7,601 nt of DNA, taken from the NCBI GenBank assembly GCA_021824855.1, contig JAKAJX010000044.1, forward strand, positions 1 through 7,601. The letters run 5' to 3'. Positions within the stretch are counted from its first letter, which is position 1, and each line of letters starts with the position of its first letter. The translations under genes were made by a program, and so were the position numbers. This DNA comes from Bacteroidota bacterium. GTDB lineage: Bacteria > Bacteroidota > Bacteroidia > Chitinophagales > Chitinophagaceae. Below, piece after piece: positions 1-6,029 of this stretch. Below the pieces are notes generated by a model that was not told the origin of the DNA, ran no database searches, and was given only the letters and a program-made list of their open reading frames with translations.

Positions 1-289
1 TGGTGTTTGTACAAGAGTGTACACAACAACGCCTAAAAAGCCAAATTCGGCTTTGCGTAAAGTAGCTAAAGTACGTTTAACCAATAAGGTAGAAGTAATT
101 GCCTACATTCCGGGTGAAGGTCATAATTTGCAAGAACACTCTATTGTATTAATCCGTGGAGGTCGTGTAAAAGATTTACCAGGTGTTCGTTATCATATTG
201 TTCGCGGTAGTTTAGATACTGCCGGAGTAAAAGACAGAAAGAAAAGTCGTTCTAAATATGGTACAAAAAAGGAAAAAGCAAAAAAATAA
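1..289 (+). CDS. rpsL: 30S ribosomal protein S12 (uS12), 3' part only
   Basis: C-terminal portion of ribosomal protein S12, which lines the decoding centre of the small subunit and monitors codon-anticodon pairing. The reading frame is open from base 2 (GVCTRVYTTT...), so about the first 31 residues lie outside the window. The GTG at 17 is an internal Val codon, not a start. Diagnostic segments are TPKKPNSALRK, GEGHNLQEHS, GGRVKDLPGVRYH and a basic C-terminus (SKYGTKKEKAKK). The two lysines equivalent to E. coli K43 (codon 35-37) and K88 (codon 170-172), where streptomycin-resistance changes occur, are both Lys. The Asp that RimO methylthiolates in E. coli (codon 173-175) is also present. The stop is TAA at 287-289, and rpsG follows after 31 bases, so the two are presumably co-transcribed. 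Confidence 0.98.
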   Translation, partial: GVCTRVYTTTPKKPNSALRKVAKVRLTNKVEVIAYIPGEGHNLQEHSIVLIRGGRVKDLPGVRYHIVRGSLDTAGVKDRKKSRSKYGTKKEKAKK

Positions 290-320
290 TAATTTAAAAG
301 TACTAATTAATATATAGATC

Positions 321-788
321 ATGCGTAAAGCACAAGCCAAAAAATTACCTTTAGCTCCCGATGGTCGGTTTAACGATAAATTGGTAACTCGTTTTGTAAA
401 TAACATTATGTGGCAAGGTAAAAAAAGTACAGCTATTACTATTTTTTATGACGCTGTTGATAAGGTTAGTAAAATAACCGGTGAAGATGGATATGAAGTT
501 TGGAAAAAAGCTTTATCTAATGTAACTCCTGCTGTTGAAGTTAGAAGTCGCAGAATTGGAGGAGCTACTTTTCAAATTCCTTCAGAAGTACGTGCCGACA
601 GAAAAATTTCATTAAGCATTAAATGGTTAGTTCGATATAGCCGTGAAAGAAATGGTAAAACAATGGCCGATAAATTAGCCAACGAAATAATTGCAGCAAG
701 TAAAGGAGAAGGTGGTGCATTTAAAAAGAAAGAAGATACGCATCGCATGGCTGAAGCCAACAAAGCTTTTGCACACTTTAAAATTTAA
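321..788 (+). CDS. rpsG: 30S ribosomal protein S7 (uS7)
   Basis: Complete 155-residue S7, close to the usual 155-160. S7 is the primary assembly protein of the 30S head; it binds the 3' major domain of 16S rRNA and borders the E site. The N-terminal MRKAQAKK and the segments GRFNDKLVTRFVNNIMWQGKKSTA, NVTPAVEVRSRRIGGATFQIP and WLVRYSRERNGKTMADKLANEI are typical of S7. The gene ends with the usual HRMAEANKAFAHFKI tail. The ATG at 321 gives the conserved N-terminus and no in-frame alternative is needed. The bases before it (AATATATAGATC) contain no Shine-Dalgarno sequence, which is usual in Bacteroidota. It is second in the rpsL-rpsG pair, and a terminator follows within 20 bases of the stop. 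Confidence 0.98.
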   Translation: MRKAQAKKLPLAPDGRFNDKLVTRFVNNIMWQGKKSTAITIFYDAVDKVSKITGEDGYEVWKKALSNVTPAVEVRSRRIGGATFQIPSEVRADRKISLSIKWLVRYSRERNGKTMADKLANEIIAASKGEGGAFKKKEDTHRMAEANKAFAHFKI

Positions 789-805
789 AGAGAACTAAAT
801 AAATT

Positions 806-842
806 AAAAAAAGGGTTCTGCATTTTTTGCAGAACCTTTTTT
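806..842 (+). terminator. Rho-independent terminator after rpsG
   Basis: The 9-bp perfect stem GGTTCTGCA (814-822) / TGCAGAACC (828-836) has a TTTTT loop and is followed directly by six T (837-842). An A-run (806-812) lies on the 5' side and can extend the stem against the T-run, so the element might also work on the opposite strand. It ends the rpsL-rpsG unit and separates it from fusA. Stem and U-tract are both textbook, so this is a strong call. Confidence 0.9.
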
Positions 843-961
843 ATGCAAGTTTGTAAGCTTCAATTTTTCAAATTCCCTTCAAAAGGCACAACTTTATAGC
901 AATAATTTTTCCCCATATCAATTAAATATTGGCTTCCATCTTTTTCATTAGAGTAAATCCT

Positions 962-969
962 TACCTTTG
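962..969 (+). promoter_or_regulatory. Probable fusA promoter, -7 element TACCTTTG
   Basis: TACCTTTG fits the Bacteroidota -7 consensus TAnnTTTG and lies 33 bases upstream of the fusA ATG. It is embedded in the decamer TTACCTTTGC (961-970), which recurs exactly before rpsJ (4777-4786). No TTG sits at the expected 17-23 base distance upstream; the nearest TTG (929-931) is 30 bases away and the correctly spaced stretch is only T-rich. The call rests on the -7 element, its position after a terminator, and identity with the rpsJ element. Confidence 0.65.
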
Positions 970-1002
970 CCGCTCGAAAAAATTTAAAACACAATTTTTG
1001 TT

Positions 1003-3153
1003 ATGGCTGATTTGAAGTTTCAACGCAATTTTGGTATTGCTGCCCACATAGATGCGGGAAAAACCACTACTACAGAACGTATTTTACGTTATACAGGTAT
1101 GATTCATAAAATTGGAGAAGTGCATGATGGCGCTGCCACTACTGATTGGATGGAGCAAGAAAAAGAGAGAGGTATTACTATCACATCTGCAGCTGTTAGT
1201 TGTCAATGGAATTTTCCTACAGTATTAGGTAAACCAACTCCTGATACAAAAAAATATTATTTCAATATTATTGATACTCCGGGACACGTTGATTTTACCG
1301 TAGAAGTAGAACGTTCTATGCGTGTTTTGGATGGTTTAATTGCATTGTTCTCTGCCGTTGATGGTGTAGAACCTCAGTCCGAAACAGTTTGGCGTCAAGC
1401 AAACCGTTACAAAGTTCCCCGTATTGGTTTTGTAAATAAAATGGATCGTGCCGGTGCCGACTTTTTAATGGTGGTTGCACAAGTTAAAGAAATGTTGGGT
1501 GCTAAAGCCGTTCCGCTTCAATTGCCTATTGGTGCAGAAGATAATTTTACCGGAGTGGTTGATTTGATTAAGATGAAAGGTATTATCTGGCATATGGAAA
1601 CAGAAGGAATGACCTTTGATGAAATTCCGGTTCCGGAAGATATGATAGAAGAAGCAAATGAATGGAGACAAAATTTAATTGAAGCTGTTGCTGAATATGA
1701 TGATAAATTATTAGAAAAATTCTTTGACGATCCGAATACAATTTCTGAAGAAGAAGTTCACGAAGCTATACGGAAAGCAACAATCGATTTAAGTATTGTT
1801 CCAATGATGTGTGGTTCTTCATTTAAAAATAAAGGTGTGCAAACTGCATTAGATGCTGTTTGTCGTTACTTACCTTCTCCTATTGATATTGAAGATACAG
1901 TAGGAACAGATCCTGATAGCGGAGAGCCTATTACAAGAAAAGCAGATGCTAAAGCTCCGTTTGCTGCATTGGCATTTAAAATTATGACAGATCCGTTTGT
2001 TGGTCGTTTGGCATTCTTCCGTTGTTATTCCGGTCATTTAGATGCAGGATCGTATGTTAAAAATATGCGCAGTGGAAAAAATGAGCGTATCAGCCGTATC
2101 ATGAAAATGTTTGCCAATAAACAAAACCCAATTGATTTTATTGAAGCCGGCGATATTGCTGCTGCTGTTGGATTTAAAGAAATTAAAACAGGAGATACAT
2201 TGTGTGATGAAAATCATCCAATAGTATTAGAAAATATGTTTATTCCTGAGCCTGTAATTTCTGTAGCAGTTGAGCCAAAAACTCAAGCTGATGTTGATAA
2301 AATGGGTATGGCTATTGCAAAATTGGTAGAAGAAGATCCTACTTTGCGTGTAAAAAGTGATGAAGATACAGGGCAAACAATTCTTTCAGGGATGGGCGAA
2401 TTACATCTTGAAATTATTGTAGATCGTATGCGCCGTGAGTTTAAAGTAGAAGTTAATCAAGGTAACCCTCAAGTTGCGTATAAAGAAGCATTTACTCAAA
2501 CTATTGAGCATAGAGAGGTATTGAAGAAACAGTCGGGTGGTCGTGGTAAATTTGCCGATATTCAATTCTCTATTGGTCCTGCAGATAAGGAATGGATGAC
2601 TGAAAATCCTGGAAAATCTTTCCAATTTGTAAATGATATTTTTGGAGGTTCTATTCCACGTGAATTTATTCCTGCAATTCAAAAAGGATTTGAAGCAAGT
2701 ATGGGTACTGGGGTATTGGCTGCTTATCCTATTGTTAGTATGAAAGTAAGAATATTTGATGGAAGTTTTCACCAAGTTGACTCCGATTCAATGTCGTTTG
2801 AATTATGTGCTAAATCTGGTTTCCGTGAAGCAGGTAGAAAAGCTAAACCGGTTTTATTAGAGCCTATTATGAAAGTGGAAGTGGTAACTCCGGATCAATA
2901 TATGGGTGATGTTACAGGCGATTTAAACCGCCGTCGTGGTATGTTAGAAGGAATGGATACACGCGGTAATGCGCAAGTTATTAAAGCAAAAGTTCCTTTA
3001 AGTGAAATGTTTGGTTATGTAACTCAATTGCGTTCTTTATCATCAGGACGTGCAACTTCTACCATGGAATTTTCTCATTACAATCCAGCTCCTAATAACA
3101 TAGCTGAAGAAGTAATTGCAAAAAGTAAAGGAAAAGTGAAAATAGAAGATTAA
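1003..3153 (+). CDS. fusA: Translation elongation factor G (EF-G)
   Basis: Complete 716-residue EF-G, the GTPase that drives tRNA-mRNA translocation on the ribosome and, with RRF, ribosome recycling. The G domain (about 1-295) shows the P-loop AHIDAGKT (14-21), switch I RGITIT (56-61), DTPGH (91-95), NKMD (145-148) and the GSSFKNKG loop (271-278). Domain II is about 315-405, domain III about 415-485 and domain IV about 490-615 with His590 at its tip (HQVDSDSMSF). Domain V (about 618-716) includes the Q-Y-MGDVTGDLNRRRG segment. All GTP-binding motifs are intact, so this looks like the canonical housekeeping EF-G and not the GTPase-deficient EF-G2 paralogue described in Bacteroides. ATG at 1003 gives the standard N-terminus; no Shine-Dalgarno is visible. 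A terminator precedes it and it appears to have its own promoter. No tuf gene follows it. Confidence 0.98.
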   Translation: MADLKFQRNFGIAAHIDAGKTTTTERILRYTGMIHKIGEVHDGAATTDWMEQEKERGITITSAAVSCQWNFPTVLGKPTPDTKKYYFNIIDTPGHVDFTVEVERSMRVLDGLIALFSAVDGVEPQSETVWRQANRYKVPRIGFVNKMDRAGADFLMVVAQVKEMLGAKAVPLQLPIGAEDNFTGVVDLIKMKGIIWHMETEGMTFDEIPVPEDMIEEANEWRQNLIEAVAEYDDKLLEKFFDDPNTISEEEVHEAIRKATIDLSIVPMMCGSSFKNKGVQTALDAVCRYLPSPIDIEDTVGTDPDSGEPITRKADAKAPFAALAFKIMTDPFVGRLAFFRCYSGHLDAGSYVKNMRSGKNERISRIMKMFANKQNPIDFIEAGDIAAAVGFKEIKTGDTLCDENHPIVLENMFIPEPVISVAVEPKTQADVDKMGMAIAKLVEEDPTLRVKSDEDTGQTILSGMGELHLEIIVDRMRREFKVEVNQGNPQVAYKEAFTQTIEHREVLKKQSGGRGKFADIQFSIGPADKEWMTENPGKSFQFVNDIFGGSIPREFIPAIQKGFEASMGTGVLAAYPIVSMKVRIFDGSFHQVDSDSMSFELCAKSGFREAGRKAKPVLLEPIMKVEVVTPDQYMGDVTGDLNRRRGMLEGMDTRGNAQVIKAKVPLSEMFGYVTQLRSLSSGRATSTMEFSHYNPAPNNIAEEVIAKSKGKVKIED

Positions 3154-3179
3154 TATAGTGGCATAGCAACTAAAATCTT

Positions 3180-3208
3180 ACGCCTCATTAACTTGTTTAA
3201 TGAGGCGT
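3180..3208. terminator. Bidirectional terminator between convergent genes
   Basis: An 11-bp perfect stem, CGCCTCATTAA (3181-3191) / TTAATGAGGCG (3197-3207), has the loop CTTGT; an A-T pair at 3180/3208 makes it 12 bp. The U-tract is short in the fusA direction (TTTGTATT) and interrupted in the minus direction (TAAGATTTTAG). It lies 26 bases after the fusA stop and contains the last codons and stop (3197-3199) of the minus-strand gene, so one hairpin probably serves both convergent units. Confidence 0.78.
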
Positions 3209-4594
3209 TTGTATTCTGGAAATAACCGCTTTAAATTTTCCATTGGCAGAAAGTGGAATATGTGTAACTTCTTCAATGCAAACATTTATTTCTCCTAATT
3301 GCGATTTTATTCTGGCAATAATTAATTCTTTGTCTTTGCTTTTTAATGAACCATCTACTACCACTTTTATAAGAATTGTTTCAATATTTTCTTGAATTAC
3401 CTGCGACATTTTAATAGCATTTAACCCGGCAAATATTCCATGAAATCTTACCATCTGTCTTCCGTCTTTTCCATATACAATATCTTCTGTTCTTCCAATA
3501 ATTTCTTTTACAATGGGCATACTTCTGCCACAAGTACATTCTGCACTACTTAAAATAATATTATCTCCAATTTTATACCGTATAAGTGGCTGATCGTAAT
3601 TTAAAAATCCGGTACAATAAATAGTGCCTATTTCATTTTCTTTAACCGGTTGCATGGCATCATTTAATACTTCAATAATGCCAACGTCGGGGTTAATATG
3701 TAAACTTCCATGTTCACATTCCGAAATTAAACCGCAGTATTCCATACCACTCCACGAATCGTAAGTTTTACAGCCATACACTTTCGAGAAGGTTGTTCTC
3801 ATTTCATCTGTAAGTTTTTCGCTAGAGGTAATGATAGCTTTTAATGGAGGAATAGGAATATTTTTTTCGTTGAATAATTTTGCTAAAAAGAAATTACTCA
3901 TTGCATACCCTGTCATATAAGCGATAGGATACTTTTTAAAGGCTTTGGCGTAATCTGTAATTGTAGCCGGACCAATATGATAAGCCGAAAAATAAATTTG
4001 TTTCTCAAAAAAATTATACCTGTAAAAAGGTGCAATATTTTTTGCAGTGGTAATTATTCTTCTTCCACCAATCATTCCTCTCCACATATTTTTGTTTACA
4101 CCGGCCCAATTTCTTACTCTTGCCTCGTATAATGCAAACCATTTTTGATGCATTTTGTGCGAGTAATATATTTCTACAGGTGTGCCTGTGCTTCCGCTTG
4201 AGGAGAAAAAATTACCTTTTGAATCTTTATTAAGAGAAAGTAAACTTGTTTTTCCATACTTTCTCACTTCATCTTTTAAAGTAATGGGCAGTAAATGAAG
4301 ATGGTCAATATCAATATTCTGCAAGTCGGCAGCAGTTAACCCATGTTTTGTAAATTTATCTTTATAAAAGGGCACATTTTTATAGGCATGTTGTAGCAAT
4401 TGTTCCAGCTCTGTATTTTGGTATTCTTTCCATTCCGCTTTGCTAAAAAATTCTCGCTCTTTGGCCCAATGGTACTCGTATGGAAAAATGCCGCCAAATC
4501 GTCTTTTCTGCCAGTGATAGCCGTATGCAGAAATTAGCAAGTTTTGGATAATAAGCGGACTTTTGCTGTAAATATTAGTTATAAATGATGTCAC
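3197..4594 (-). CDS. PaaK/CapK-type adenylate-forming enzyme (phenylacetate-CoA ligase family)
   Basis: A 465-residue member of the ANL adenylating superfamily, PaaK/CapK branch. Such enzymes activate a carboxylic acid as an acyl-adenylate and usually transfer it to CoA or another acceptor; CapK-like members are often found in surface-polysaccharide clusters. Visible motifs: ATP-binding loop SSSGSTGTPV (131-140), YDSWSGMEYCG with Glu285 (278-288), the YDQPLIRYKIGD segment with Asp344, GRTED (367-371) and the C-terminal NGKFKAV with Lys453/455 (451-457). Cys287, Cys293, His295, Cys353 and Cys355 could form a metal site (inference). The start is GTG at 4594-4592: the frame is closed by a stop 6 bases upstream of it, no ATG occurs before residue 149, and the early SPLIIQNLLISAYGYHWQKRRFGG stretch looks family-like. 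The substrate cannot be read from sequence. The gene stands alone, opposite in strand to its ribosomal neighbours, and no promoter is obvious. Confidence 0.88.
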   Translation of the reverse strand: MTSFITNIYSKSPLIIQNLLISAYGYHWQKRRFGGIFPYEYHWAKEREFFSKAEWKEYQNTELEQLLQHAYKNVPFYKDKFTKHGLTAADLQNIDIDHLHLLPITLKDEVRKYGKTSLLSLNKDSKGNFFSSSGSTGTPVEIYYSHKMHQKWFALYEARVRNWAGVNKNMWRGMIGGRRIITTAKNIAPFYRYNFFEKQIYFSAYHIGPATITDYAKAFKKYPIAYMTGYAMSNFFLAKLFNEKNIPIPPLKAIITSSEKLTDEMRTTFSKVYGCKTYDSWSGMEYCGLISECEHGSLHINPDVGIIEVLNDAMQPVKENEIGTIYCTGFLNYDQPLIRYKIGDNIILSSAECTCGRSMPIVKEIIGRTEDIVYGKDGRQMVRFHGIFAGLNAIKMSQVIQENIETILIKVVVDGSLKSKDKELIIARIKSQLGEINVCIEEVTHIPLSANGKFKAVISRIQTPH

Positions 4595-4710
4595 AATTTT
4601 TTATTTCTTTGGAAAAGTACTTATTTGTAAATAGATATGCCAGTGTTTTATTGTTCAAAACGATGCTATGAATGGCTTTAGTGTAAGTTTTAGCTGATTT
4701 TTGGGAAATA

Positions 4711-4740
4711 TTTTAAAAATGAATAAGTTTTTTTAAAAAT
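4711..4740. repeat. Phased direct repeat TTTTAAAAAT upstream of the rpsJ promoter
   Basis: The decamer TTTTAAAAAT occurs at 4711-4720 and again at 4731-4740, start to start exactly 20 bases, about two helical turns. It lies just upstream of the -33 element (4755-4757) within a very AT-rich stretch. It could act as an UP-like or intrinsically curved element for the ribosomal promoter. In such AT-rich DNA a chance match is also possible. Confidence 0.4.
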
Positions 4741-4754
4741 TTCTTTTCTTTTTC

Positions 4755-4785
4755 TTGCCCATTTAAGTATAGCCCCTTACCTTTG
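4755..4785 (+). promoter_or_regulatory. rpsJ / S10 operon promoter (Bacteroidota type)
   Basis: The -33 element TTG (4755-4757) and -7 element TACCTTTG (4778-4785) are separated by 20 bases. This matches the Bacteroidota sigma factor consensus TTG-N17-23-TAnnTTTG. It lies 29 bases upstream of the rpsJ ATG and is preceded by A/T tracts. The spacing fits transcription starting around 4790, just before a small hairpin CCAAT (4791-4795) / ATTGG (4802-4806) in the leader. Confidence 0.82.
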
Positions 4786-4814
4786 CAACCCCAATCGGAA
4801 AATTGGCTTAATCT

Positions 4815-5120
4815 ATGTCTCAAAGAATTAGAATAAAATTACAGTCTTACGATCACAATTTAGTTGACAAGTCAGCTGAAAAAATTGTAAAAACCGTTCG
4901 TAGTACAGGCGCTGTTGTTACAGGTCCAATTCCTTTACCAACACATAAAAGAATTTTTACTGTACTTCGTTCGCCACATGTGAATAAAAAGAGTAGAGAA
5001 CAATTTCAATTGTGTACGCATAAACGATTATTAGATATTTATACTTCTTCTTCAAGAACGGTAGATGCTTTAAGCAAATTAGATTTACCATCGGGAGTGG
5101 AAGTTGAAATTAAAGCTTAA
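4815..5120 (+). CDS. rpsJ: 30S ribosomal protein S10 (uS10)
   Basis: Complete 101-residue S10, the usual length, a 30S head protein that also partners NusB in transcription antitermination complexes. Recognisable segments are QRIRIKLQSYDHNLVDKSAEKIV, GAVVTGPIPLPTHKRIFTVLRSPHVNKKSREQFQ and THKRLLDIYTSSSRTVDALSKLDLPSGVEVEIK. The ATG at 4815 gives MSQRIRIKL, the normal N-terminus. No Shine-Dalgarno is present (GGCTTAATCT precedes it). It is the first gene of the S10 operon and has its own promoter. It is separated from rplC by an unusually long 270-base spacer; an inverted repeat spans its stop codon (5115-5134). Confidence 0.98.
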   Translation: MSQRIRIKLQSYDHNLVDKSAEKIVKTVRSTGAVVTGPIPLPTHKRIFTVLRSPHVNKKSREQFQLCTHKRLLDIYTSSSRTVDALSKLDLPSGVEVEIKA

Positions 5121-5390
5121 TTAAAAGATTAAGCAAATTAGCTCTTAAAATAATTTATCTCTCAATCATCACAAATTGTGGTTGAAAAAAGAGCTCTGAA
5201 TAAAATTAAACACTCAGTTAACAAATTGAGTAAACATATAAACAAGCCCTTCGAGGTTTGTTTACTGTCGGTACTTCTCATTTCTCTTAATAAGTGAAAA
5301 ATACGGAAAAGGTCGTCAGCAAACAAGGATTGAATTACACTTCATCTGTGTAATGTCCTTTAAACCTCAGCGGGCATAAACCGCGAAAAG
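5121..5390 (+). promoter_or_regulatory. Candidate structured RNA leader upstream of rplC
   Basis: A 270-base non-coding spacer with no ORF and no TAnnTTTG promoter. Helices read by eye, 5' to 3': GCTTAAT 5115-5121/5128-5134 across the rpsJ stop; AGCTCTT 5140-5146 / AAGAGCT 5189-5195 enclosing CACA 5170-5173 / TGTG 5177-5180 and TCAA 5162-5165 / TTGA 5182-5185; a weak ACTCA 5212-5216 / TGAGT 5227-5231; a 10-bp stem 5239-5248/5255-5264 with one G-U pair and the loop CTTCGA; an imperfect helix 5271-5283/5292-5304; AAGGA 5325-5329 / TCCTT 5356-5360 with ATTACAC 5334-5340 / GTGTAAT 5348-5354; and GCGG 5370-5373 / CCGC 5381-5384, six bases before the rplC ATG. None is followed by a U-tract, so these are not ordinary terminators. 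A cis-regulatory leader or an RNA processing region is inferred; no known family is recognised. Confidence 0.55.
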
Positions 5391-6008
5391 ATGAAAGGTA
5401 TAATTGGTAAAAAAATTGGGATGACCAGCATATTTGCTGCAGATGGTAAACAAACTGCAGTAACTATTATTGAAGCTGGTCCAAATGTAGTAACTCAGGT
5501 TAAAACAAAAGACTCTGATGGTTACGGTGCACTTCAATTAGCATTCAGCGATAAAAAAGAAAAACATTCTACTCAAGCTGAAATTAATCACTTCGCTAAA
5601 GCACAAACTTCTCCAAAAAAATTCGTTAAGGAATTTCGCAACTATTCTATAGAAAAAACTTTAGGAGAAACTATTACTGTTGATATTTTTTCTGAAGGAG
5701 AAAAAGTTGAAGTAGTAGGAACTACCAAGGGTAAAGGTTTTCAGGGAGTTGTTAAACGTCATGGATTTTCTGGTGTTGGAGCTCAATCTCATGGACAACA
5801 CGATCGTCAAAGAGCACCCGGTTCAATCGGTAACTCTTCTGATGCAAGCCGTGTTTTTAAAGGAATGAGAATGGCCGGACGTATGGGTGGAGATAGGGTT
5901 AAAATGAAAGGGCTGAAAGTTGTAAAAATTTTTCCTGAAAAGAACTATATTCTTATCAGTGGTTCTGTACCAGGTCATAATGGTTCAATAGTATTAATCC
6001 AGAAGTAA
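5391..6008 (+). CDS. rplC: 50S ribosomal protein L3 (uL3)
   Basis: Complete 205-residue L3, an early 50S assembly protein whose long extension reaches toward the peptidyl transferase centre. The N-terminal MKGIIGKKIGMTSIF is the family signature. TTKGKGFQGVVKRHGFSG (111-128) and SHGQHDRQRAPGSIG (133-147) belong to the central extension, and FKGMRMAGRMGGDRVKMKGLKVVKI (157-180) is the conserved basic segment. The start is fixed by the family N-terminus and an in-frame stop 30 bases upstream (5361-5363). After GSIG the sequence is NSSDASRVFKG, where E. coli has QNQTPGKVFKG, so the Gln methylated by PrmB in E. coli (Q150) is not present. This looks lineage-typical. It is the first gene after the structured spacer, and rplD follows 21 bases later. 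Confidence 0.98.
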   Translation: MKGIIGKKIGMTSIFAADGKQTAVTIIEAGPNVVTQVKTKDSDGYGALQLAFSDKKEKHSTQAEINHFAKAQTSPKKFVKEFRNYSIEKTLGETITVDIFSEGEKVEVVGTTKGKGFQGVVKRHGFSGVGAQSHGQHDRQRAPGSIGNSSDASRVFKGMRMAGRMGGDRVKMKGLKVVKIFPEKNYILISGSVPGHNGSIVLIQK

Positions 6009-6029
6009 TCAAACTTTAATTGAAAGAAG

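Noticed and set aside
35..172. Streptomycin-resistance changes in rpsL
   Set aside because: The residues equivalent to E. coli K43 and K88 are both lysine, the sensitive form.
212..406. 64-codon minus-strand ORF across the rpsL-rpsG junction
   Set aside because: It is antisense to two well-supported ribosomal genes, shows no recognisable domain and has low-complexity hydrophobic sequence; a shadow ORF.
2401..2775. 124-codon minus-strand ORF within fusA
   Set aside because: It lies wholly antisense to EF-G domains III-IV and resembles no family; explained by codon bias of fusA.
3197..4594. Recent horizontal transfer of the ligase gene judged by composition
   Set aside because: Base and codon use looks as AT-rich as its neighbours by eye, and no repeats, integrase or transposase flank it; transfer cannot be claimed from the sequence alone.
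4595..4680. Promoter for the minus-strand ligase gene
   Set aside because: Only imperfect candidates were seen (for example TACTTTTC at 4619-4612 and TCGTTTTG further upstream), with no TTG at the right distance; too weak to annotate.
5253..5260. GAGGTTTG as a -7 promoter element for rplC
   Set aside because: It lacks the TA of TAnnTTTG and lies inside a hairpin; no other TTTG occurs in the spacer.
5239..5264. 10-bp hairpin as an intrinsic terminator after rpsJ
   Set aside because: The stem is followed by CTGTCGGTAC rather than a T-tract, so it does not look like a Rho-independent terminator.
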